A DNA stretch of 64,000 nucleotides, taken from positions 1 to 64,000 of the forward strand of contig NZ_PHRG01000006.1 in NCBI RefSeq assembly GCF_002803605.1, given 5' to 3'. Shown here piece by piece: positions 18,446 to 24,676 of the stretch. The notes below the pieces were generated by a model that saw only the letters and a program-made list of their open reading frames with translations, ran no database searches and was not told where the DNA came from. The stretch is from Acinetobacter pseudolwoffii. Lineage in GTDB: Bacteria > Pseudomonadota > Gammaproteobacteria > Pseudomonadales > Moraxellaceae. The position numbers were made by a program, and so were the translations under genes. Within the stretch, counting starts at the first letter, position 1. The number at the start of each line of letters is the position of its first letter.

Positions 18446-19084
18446 ATGGAACTGATTGATTTTATCTTGCATGTTGATGATCACTTGCTTGAATTTATCA
18501 CCAATTACGGGATCTGGATTTATGCCATTCTTTTCCTGATTATCTTTGTGGAAACAGGTTTGGTGGTGATGCCGTTCTTGCCCGGCGACAGCTTGCTATT
18601 TGCAGCAGGTGCTTTGGCAGCGTCTACAGGTGTGATGGATCCCTGGGTACTGATTCCGCTTTTATTTGTTGCGGCAGTATTGGGCGATACCCTGAATTAC
18701 CATATTGGCAAATATATCGGGCCGCGGGTTTTCGAGATTGAATCGCGCTTTATCAATAAAAAACATTTATTGGCAACTCAGCAATTCTTTGCCAGACATG
18801 GTGGTAAAACCATTATTTTTGCGCGTTTTGTGCCTTTTGCTCGTACCTTTGCACCTTTTGTCGCTGGTGCTGGCAGCATGAATTACAAATATTTCCTGAG
18901 CTATAATGTAGTGGGTGGATTCATCTGGATCAGCTCATTTGTCATTCTGGGCTATATGTTCGGTAATATGCCGATCGTCAAAGATAACTTCACCTATTTG
19001 ATTTTCGGTATTATTATTTTAAGTGTCTTGCCAGGTGTGATCGGCTTTATTCAACAAAGACTCAAAAAAAGTAAAACAGCTTAA
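18446..19084 (+). CDS. DedA-family inner-membrane protein
   Basis: A 212-residue SNARE-associated/DedA protein with about five membrane segments. It retains the family's functional residues: an acidic residue in 'FVETGLVVMPFLPGDSLL' (about 37-54) and the arginines in 'ARFVPFARTFAPFVAGAG' (about 130-147). DedA proteins act in lipid carrier or phospholipid flipping and are needed for envelope integrity and polymyxin/pH tolerance; some recycle undecaprenyl phosphate. Which paralogue this is cannot be told from sequence alone. Convergent with the LysE-type gene, with only 21 bp between. Confidence 0.9.
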   Translation: MELIDFILHVDDHLLEFITNYGIWIYAILFLIIFVETGLVVMPFLPGDSLLFAAGALAASTGVMDPWVLIPLLFVAAVLGDTLNYHIGKYIGPRVFEIESRFINKKHLLATQQFFARHGGKTIIFARFVPFARTFAPFVAGAGSMNYKYFLSYNVVGGFIWISSFVILGYMFGNMPIVKDNFTYLIFGIIILSVLPGVIGFIQQRLKKSKTA

Positions 19085-19105
19085 GATTTTTTATAGCCTG
19101 TGCAT

Positions 19106-19699
19106 TTAATCCCAAAGCTTGATCAGTAATGGGATCAGACAAAGCAGTACAAACAGAGCCGAGCCTTTATAAATAAGGCCGGCTTTTATTTTTTCAGAGT
19201 GACTGCTCAAAATTGCCTGACCAAAGACCATCCAGAAAATCCCTACTGGAACGGTACTCAAGCAAAAGGCAGCAAACACCAGAACAAAGTTGGTCGGACT
19301 TTGCCAAGTTTCCATGGGTAAGATCCCGGAGGCCAACAATGCTGCTTTAGGATTGCTTAAGGTGACAGTAAACATTTGCCAGGGACGAATCTGCGGATGA
19401 TTTTTGCTATAGCGTTCTAACTGCTGGGCCTTATATAAATGCAGCGTCATCCAGCCCACACAGATGGTACTCAGGACATACAGCAAGCTTTTGAAGTTTG
19501 GCCAGATCGGTAAAGCCAGATGAATCAACAAAGCCCAGACATTAATCGCATAAAAATAGCCCATCAGAATGGCAGGAATATAAAGGCTGGTTTTGGCCTG
19601 ACCCTGCTGATACGCAGAGCTGGCGACCAAGGCATTCGCCGGCCCAGGAATCATCAGAACGGCGATTAGCCCCAATACAAATAACCAATTTTCAATCAT
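19106..19699 (-). CDS. LysE-family amino-acid exporter
   Basis: A 197-residue inner-membrane protein with six predicted helices. The N-terminal 'LMIPGPANALVASSAYQQGQ' is the LysE/RhtB signature (PGP motif). It is slightly shorter than the average for the family (about 205). Members export lysine, arginine, threonine, homoserine or other amino acids by proton exchange; the substrate is unknown. Single gene. Confidence 0.83.
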   Translation of the reverse strand: MIENWLFVLGLIAVLMIPGPANALVASSAYQQGQAKTSLYIPAILMGYFYAINVWALLIHLALPIWPNFKSLLYVLSTICVGWMTLHLYKAQQLERYSKNHPQIRPWQMFTVTLSNPKAALLASGILPMETWQSPTNFVLVFAAFCLSTVPVGIFWMVFGQAILSSHSEKIKAGLIYKGSALFVLLCLIPLLIKLWD

Positions 19700-19848
19700 C
19701 GTGATGAACTATTCCGGGCCTAGCTTATAGCTTAATCAATATTCTCATGCCAGAACAGCTCTATAAATCTAGGATGCTGAGACGATACGCGCCATTTCAA
19801 GTGATATTAAGCGGAATATCAGCTCGGCTATTTTGAAAAAATCATAAA

Positions 19849-19873
19849 AAATGCTGACCCAAGATCAGCATTT
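19849..19873 (-). terminator. Terminator after the glycine-rich lipoprotein gene
   Basis: Perfect 9-bp stem AAATGCTGA/TCAGCATTT with a 7-nt loop. On the minus strand it is followed by a T-rich run (complement of the A tract at 19836-19850). Confidence 0.8.
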
Positions 19874-19893
19874 ATGAAGAGATCAGGAATTCG

Positions 19894-20286
19894 TTATTTA
19901 GCAATATTCTGACGAACCACAATCGGACAATTTTTGTAACGGGCGGCCTGAACAATCGCTTCCTGTTCACCTAAAAGCCGTGCCAGTTCGGTTCGCTTGG
20001 TATTGGATGACTGTCCCATATTGACGGAAACACTCGGACCAATCCCCCAACCACCGCGACTGCCCCAGCCACCACCCAGACCGACGCCCAGACCTACACC
20101 CGTACGTTTTGGTGCTTCCACGCCATTGTCGATATATTTCTGAATACGGTTATATTCGCCTTGTAGCTGCTGACAACCCAAGGTCTGATACTGGGTCGGG
20201 GACACATAGGTGGGTTTCACCGTTGTTGCACAAGCACTCAGCAATGCAAGTGCTGCAATACTCAGGCTTAATTTCACAAGTTTCAT
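19894..20286 (-). CDS. Glycine-rich outer-membrane-type lipoprotein
   Basis: A 130-residue lipoprotein with lipobox LLSAC (Cys about residue 19). A central Gly/Trp-rich stretch (about 63-85) resembles a glycine-zipper segment and is followed by a conserved-looking helical C-terminus ending in 'NCPIVVRQNIAK'. Small metal- or stress-linked lipoproteins of this build are common in Acinetobacter, but I cannot assign a function. It begins 13 bp after the ParA-like gene on the same strand, so the two may be co-transcribed. Confidence 0.78.
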   Translation of the reverse strand: MKLVKLSLSIAALALLSACATTVKPTYVSPTQYQTLGCQQLQGEYNRIQKYIDNGVEAPKRTGVGLGVGLGGGWGSRGGWGIGPSVSVNMGQSSNTKRTELARLLGEQEAIVQAARYKNCPIVVRQNIAK

Positions 20287-20299
20287 AGTTAACTCGATC

Positions 20300-21136
20300 T
20301 TAGTTCTGCTCTATCTCATTGAACAACGATTGATAGGCCTGAGTCAATTTATGATCAGTAGCCAAATGAATCAGGGGCTGATTTTTATGATGAGATTCTT
20401 TCATTAAGATGGAGGGCGGTAACATACTATTGAGTACGGGCAATCCTTCATCTTTCAGTTGCTGCACCACTTCACGCGGTAATCTGGCCTGTGCCTGAAA
20501 CTGATTCACCACAATACCTTCAATTTCCAGTCTTTCATTATGGTCATCTTGGGTTTCAATGACATTTTCAATCAGGGTCTGTAAGGCGCGTTTAGAAAAC
20601 ACATCACAGTCAAATGGAATCAGCACGCGGTCTGCAGCAATCAAAGCCGACAGTGTAAAGAAATTAAATGCCGGCGGGGTATCAATAAACACCCGATCAT
20701 ATTGCCCGGACAATTGTTGTAAAGCATCTCGCAGTTTGTAGATTTTATGCTTGGACTCCAGTGCATGTGCCAAGGCGCCCAGTGTCGGGCTGGCTGGAAT
20801 CACATCCAGATACTTAAAGGGAGACTGATGCACATAACTTTCCAGACCTTTGCTACGGCTTTTCAAAATCGAGCCAATTGCATTGCCGAGCAAGCCTTTA
20901 CTTTGCTGATTGCCCAGCACATTTTCAAAATAGTTTTCAATATTCGGTTCTAATGCCGGCTTGTCACTTGAATAGGTCGCATCGTCACCTAATACGTATT
21001 GACTGGAATTGGCTTGTGGATCCAGATCAATGAGTAAAGTTTTTAAACCCTGATGTGCGCTGATCGCGGCCAGATTAACGGTAATACTGGACTTACCCAC
21101 CCCACCTTTTTGATTAAATACCACACGTGTATTCAT
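20300..21136 (-). CDS. ParA-family ATPase without a visible ParB partner
   Basis: A 278-residue P-loop ATPase with the deviant Walker A 'NQKGGVGKSS' (residues 8-17), Walker A' 'LIDLDPQANSS' and Walker B-like 'VFIDTPP'. These are the ParA/MinD/Soj hallmarks, and the size fits a small chromosomal ParA without a DNA-binding N-terminal domain. No parB is beside it; the neighbour is a lipoprotein gene. It may position some other cargo rather than the chromosome. A parS site lies 6 kb away (14210), but nothing in the sequence links the two. Confidence 0.88.
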   Translation of the reverse strand: MNTRVVFNQKGGVGKSSITVNLAAISAHQGLKTLLIDLDPQANSSQYVLGDDATYSSDKPALEPNIENYFENVLGNQQSKGLLGNAIGSILKSRSKGLESYVHQSPFKYLDVIPASPTLGALAHALESKHKIYKLRDALQQLSGQYDRVFIDTPPAFNFFTLSALIAADRVLIPFDCDVFSKRALQTLIENVIETQDDHNERLEIEGIVVNQFQAQARLPREVVQQLKDEGLPVLNSMLPPSILMKESHHKNQPLIHLATDHKLTQAYQSLFNEIEQN

Positions 21137-21231
21137 GTCCCCTCCTGTTATTTTTAACTACTTTTATCACACTTGTATTTTTTAATTATTCACATAGGCA
21201 GACTGCGCTTGAAGTCACAGCCTGCTTGCTT

Positions 21232-21627
21232 TTAGCCAAAATTCGGCTTGATCATCACCAAGATCAAAATAGAAACCAATGCAACTACCGCAATAAATAA
21301 GCCAGCCCGGCGTTGTGCCAGCAAGATTGAATCATCTTTTTTATAGGCTTTAGCTAAAGAGGATACCAGCACAAAAAATAAAATAACCTTGGCATAAAAC
21401 CAGGGTTGCACATCAAAATCCTTGATCACCAATGACACAATACCTGTAAGCGCGATCACCGTAATGGCCAGATGCTGTAAAGCCACCAGCGCAATTCGTG
21501 CCTTTGGATTCGGTAGGTTGCCTTGTGTACCAATAAACAAAGTCAAGGCACGGGCAAGAATGGCGACAATCGCCAATCCTGCTGCTGACATATGAATAAT
21601 TTTGACTAAAAGTTGAGTTTCCATCAT
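21232..21627 (-). CDS. SirB-like four-helix membrane protein
   Basis: A 131-residue protein with four predicted membrane helices. The spacing of 'IIHMSAAGLAIVAILARA' and the basic 'LAQRRAGLF' loop resembles the SirB family, named from Salmonella but of no firm biochemical function. It lies 6 bp downstream of the BolA-like gene on the same strand, so the two form an operon. Confidence 0.7.
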   Translation of the reverse strand: MMETQLLVKIIHMSAAGLAIVAILARALTLFIGTQGNLPNPKARIALVALQHLAITVIALTGIVSLVIKDFDVQPWFYAKVILFFVLVSSLAKAYKKDDSILLAQRRAGLFIAVVALVSILILVMIKPNFG

Positions 21628-21633
21628 TTCCTC

Positions 21634-21942
21634 TTAGTTTTTTGGTGCATGTGCACAAGCTGGACTGGTCGTGTCCTGCCCTGCCCATTCTTCAGGCAAA
21701 AATGCATGGATTGCCAGCGCATGAATCTTGTCTTTGGCCAGTAAATCACCAGCAGCAGCATAGACTTTCTGATGACGCTGGACTGGACGTAAACCGGCAA
21801 AGGCCTGACTGACAATCACAGTTTTAAAATGAGACTCTTTTCCAGGGAAATAACCGCCATGACCCGAAGATTCATTCACCACGTCTAAATGGGTCGGAGA
21901 TAATTGTGCTAAACGATCTTTCAGTTGTTGTTCTAAGCTCAT
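21634..21942 (-). CDS. BolA-family protein
   Basis: A 102-residue protein with the BolA class II-KH-like fold signature 'VVNESSGHGGYFPGKESHFKTVIVSQAFAGLRPVQRHQKVY', seen across residues 21-61 (quoted in pieces: NESSGHGG, FPGKESHFK, RHQKVY). The conserved His after 'RH' is a known Fe-S ligand when paired with a monothiol glutaredoxin. BolA proteins act in iron-sulfur handling and in envelope and shape responses. The Cys near the C-terminus is not a family feature. First gene of an operon with the SirB-like gene. Confidence 0.92.
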   Translation of the reverse strand: MSLEQQLKDRLAQLSPTHLDVVNESSGHGGYFPGKESHFKTVIVSQAFAGLRPVQRHQKVYAAAGDLLAKDKIHALAIHAFLPEEWAGQDTTSPACAHAPKN

Positions 21943-22138
21943 GGCCTGACTCCAATCTTTGAAAATATAAAGTCAGTATACCTTGTTCTGCTGAGTATTT
22001 TGGTAATCTGTCACAGCGCAATCTGTTGATTGTGGCGAAGTTTCATGAATTCCCACATGAATATTGGCGATTTATTGTCTGGTCTAAAGTATTTTGCTTT
22101 TATTTTATGCAATTGATACAAGATTTTTAACAAAGGTG

Positions 22139-22166
22139 TTGACCACATTTTTTCATGCTGTATTAT
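22139..22166 (+). promoter_or_regulatory. Sigma-70 promoter of the tRNA-Gly genes
   Basis: TTGACC (22139-22144) and TATTAT (22161-22166) are spaced by 16 bp and lie just upstream of the first tRNA-Gly gene at 22176. Both match the consensus at most positions. Confidence 0.75.
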
Positions 22167-22175
22167 ACACGGCAT

Positions 22176-22248
22176 GCGGGAATAGCTCAGTTGGTAGAGC
22201 ATAACCTTGCCAAGGTTGGGGTCGGGAGTTCGAGTCTCCTTTCCCGCT
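22176..22248 (+). tRNA. tRNA-Gly(GCC), copy 1, CCA not encoded
   Basis: Full cloverleaf: acceptor GCGGGAA/TTCCCGC, D-arm AGCTCAGTTGGTAGAGC, anticodon loop TTGCCAA, T-arm GGGAGTTCGAGTCTCC, discriminator T. The three bases after the discriminator are CAA, so the 3' CCA has to be added enzymatically, unlike in copy 2. Confidence 0.97.
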
Positions 22249-22296
22249 CAAAATTTTTTCATTTAGTTTTTTCATTTAAAAAACTTTATAGACTCC

Positions 22297-22372
22297 GCGG
22301 GAATAGCTCAGTTGGTAGAGCATAACCTTGCCAAGGTTGGGGTCGGGAGTTCGAGTCTCCTTTCCCGCTCCA
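22297..22372 (+). tRNA. tRNA-Gly(GCC), copy 2, with encoded CCA
   Basis: Identical to copy 1 over the 73-nt body, 48 bp downstream, and ending in an encoded CCA (22370-22372). Its 3' end is the integration site of the decayed island; the same sequence recurs at 31258-31289. Confidence 0.97.
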
Positions 22373-22382
22373 GATTCAAAAA
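22351..22382 (+). repeat. attL of the tRNA-Gly island
   Basis: Thirty-two bases beginning in the T-arm of tRNA copy 2 (TCGAGTCTCC...) are repeated exactly at 31258-31289. The similarity continues, with one inserted A, through the following terminator hairpin. Such direct repeats at a tRNA 3' end are the usual product of tyrosine-recombinase integration. Confidence 0.85.
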
Positions 22383-22410
22383 GCCCTCATCGAAAGATGG
22401 GGGCTTTTTT
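22383..22410 (+). terminator. Terminator of the tRNA-Gly operon (left copy)
   Basis: GCCCTCATC-GAAA-GATGGGGGC followed by six T. It is nearly identical to the hairpin at 31291-31319, with one stem pair swapped from C-G to G-C. Confidence 0.92.
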
Positions 22411-22500
22411 ATTGTTGATTTTATTATATTTTTAAAAATCCCCCTTCCTTTGTTATTCAATTCAATAAAAAATATTCTTAATGTAATTTATATTTTGTGA

Positions 22501-23696
22501 CCAAGATGTGACCATGGCGTGCCCACGACCTTATCCGTTGTTCTGAACTGTAATTACGCTCCACTGGTCAAGAATGTGACGGATTATACCGAAGAAGAAT
22601 ATCAGTCCATTCGGACAGAGTTACTCCGTAATACGCATGGTCAAAATCATTGGTTTATGCTTGCCCATTTACTGGGTCACATTGACCCTACAGAAACCTT
22701 TAAAAGCTATATTCATCTGAGCTACCTGATCGCTGGGCATAAAATACTGCAATATCATCCAGACATAGATACTCAATTAGTAAAGAAGATGAAAGAAGAT
22801 GATGGGCTACCTACCTTCTTTCAAATTTTTAAACACAGTAAAAGATACTGCTCCATTCAATTTTGAAAAGCATGCTATTCATTTAAGTCAGCAGTTACTC
22901 AACGACCAAACTGACTGGTTAAAAAGTAACATAGAAGACATTCTGGATGAGGTTTCATTTAACTCACAGCCTCATGATTTTTCTAAATATTTCGCAGGAA
23001 CAAAGGAATCCAAAATCTCATTTGCATGGTTTTTTAAGTGCCTAAATTTACTGGAAATTCATCATGATCCAGATCAGGTCTCACAGGAAATGAGCTTACC
23101 TATAGAACTGGTTGAGTACTGGTATAAAAATGCCAAACAACTGGGCCAACTCAAGTCTCAAAAAAACAACCCAAGGTTATTTGATCTCAACAACACGAAT
23201 CATCTTGATAAACCTTTAAAACCCGCCATGATTGATACCATTGAAGAGTGCACAGCAAGGAACTATTTCTTTGAAAATATTCAAAATATCTTTGAAAAAA
23301 AGCCAGATCAAATAAAAGCGGTGCTTGAGACATTTTTAAGTCGTGTTACGGTTTCGCATACTGGCATTCATTATCGATGAAATAAAATCGATCAATTGGA
23401 ATCATTTTATTCCAAGGTAAAAGACCTGTTTCCCCATCAATTTTGGCATTTGCTTGGACAAGACTTGGTACAATTGCTAGATAAAAAGAAACAGCCTTTA
23501 TTACTGAAGCTGGCTAAATCGAGCACAACAGAGCATCCTACCACTCAAGAAGATTATGTTCGTCTCCAGCTTTACTCAACAAAAGATGCCAAAGCACTGG
23601 CCGCATTTAAATTCTGTTTACATTTAGCCTGTATTGGCAGACCTCGATCTCTTTGAACTTAAAGCTGAAGGTCTAAAAATAACTACATGCTGTTAA
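22501..23696 (+). pseudogene. Tyrosine-recombinase (integrase) relic with at least three frameshifts
   Basis: Translated in successive frames, the stretch gives one degraded protein of about 390 residues. Near its start 'MLAHLLGHIDPTETFKSYIHL' (quoted in parts: MLAHLLGH, SYIHL) carries the His-x-x-Gly-His and nucleophilic Tyr pattern of tyrosine recombinases. A long C-terminal part follows with no known domain to me. Frame shifts occur near 22799-22866, 23380-23396 and about 23640, where a better frame ends 'LADLDLFELKAEGL' at 23696. The N-terminal catalytic arginine is missing. It sits directly beside attL, the normal place for an integrase, so it probably once mobilised the island. Confidence 0.72.
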
Positions 23697-23824
23697 ATAA
23701 TTTAACCGTTGCTTCCTTATCTAAAACCAAATTTAATATATTTAGTAAAAATTGAGTGTCTGATCAACGATAATTAAATAGTATAAACTCTATGAATTAG
23801 CAGCGTCTGAAACAGGGATCGGTC

Positions 23825-24186
23825 ATGCGTACAACATCAGAAAAAACTGCAAAAAAGAAAATGATATTAGCTAAGGTAGTTTTAGCTGCTGCTGAACGAC
23901 TTGGTCTTGCACAGGATCAACTAGCCTTAATACTCAGTATAGATTCGGTGAAAACTTTAACCTCTCTTGAATTAGATCCCACTTCAAAACAGGGAGAAAT
24001 CGCCTCACTTTAATCCGTATTACCACATCATTAGATGCTCTGACAGGTGGGGATACAGCCTGGATGCAGCATTTTATGAAATCACCCAATAAATTGATGA
24101 ATGGCATTCCAATAGAACAGATTCAGAACCCTCAGGGATTGGCCTCTGTTTTACAATTGGTGGAAGGTCTTCGGGCTAAACTTTAA
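23825..24186 (+). pseudogene. Xre/MbcA/ParS-type antitoxin gene, single-base frameshift
   Basis: The first 62 codons encode the N-terminal helical part (ERLGLAQDQLALIL) of the DUF2384 antitoxin family. The frame then stops at 24013 right after 'EIASL'. In another frame the protein continues exactly as the family does: LIRITTSLDALTGGD, then 'FMKSPNKLMNGIP' and 'NPQGLASVLQLVEGLRAKL', ending at 24186. One T missing from the T-run near 24010-24014 explains the break. The usual partner, a RES-domain toxin gene, is absent. Confidence 0.8.
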
Positions 24187-24408
24187 GATAAGCAAAGTAT
24201 TAGGCTATACACAGAAAAGTCTTTCAGAAAAGACCAAAGTGAATAAAACAACAATTTCAGAGATAGAGAATGGCCATTTTACAGGTTCATTTGACATATT
24301 TGAACGTGTGCTTGATGGCATGGGTTTACAATTCGAAGTGAATAAAAAAAGTTTAACTTGCCCCAATGGGATGAAATTGAAGAAATATTTGCGGAATATG
24401 ATGAATAA
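24182..24408 (+). pseudogene. HipB-like XRE antitoxin relic
   Basis: No start codon is in frame, but the sequence reads 'ISKVLGYTQKSLSEKTKV' and 'TISEIENGHF', a helix-turn-helix of the HipB/XRE type, followed by 'FERVLDGMGLQFEV'. After 'NKKSL' the frame shifts and the natural ending LPQWDEIEEIFAEYDE lies in the next frame with a stop at 24406-24408. The gene is decapitated and frameshifted, overlapping the end of the DUF2384 relic. Confidence 0.62.
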
Positions 24409-24470
24409 ATTAGATTAGATCTATGTTCACATTTGATATCTACACCTAATAATGTAGGCATAGTTCCAAT

Positions 24471-24545
24471 GGTCAGCGCTCTCCATTAGATTATGAAAAG
24501 GCCCATCAAAAGATTAATACCAGTCAGTTAAGGAAATTTGGATGA
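24471..24545 (+). pseudogene. Possible transposase tail (IS3-type), about 24 codons
   Basis: A short open stretch reading 'RSPLDYEKAHQK' and ending in TGA resembles the last residues of IS3-group OrfB transposases (SPxxYE motif). No other part of an IS is recognisable around it. Treated as a weak relic. Confidence 0.3.
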
Positions 24546-24676
24546 AAAACAAATCTAAATTTCCTTATATTTGAATTTAAATTGATCTAAATTTATGTCT
24601 TAATTGAGCATAATTTTAGTTTTTCAATTCTTAACTGGCCGGCATTGTGGCCGGTGTCGGGTTTTCATCATTCGAT

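Noticed and set aside
20300..21136. ParA as the chromosomal partition partner of the parS at 14210
   Set aside because: No ParB gene is adjacent and chromosomal parAB normally lies beside gidAB near oriC; the pairing is not supported by this window.
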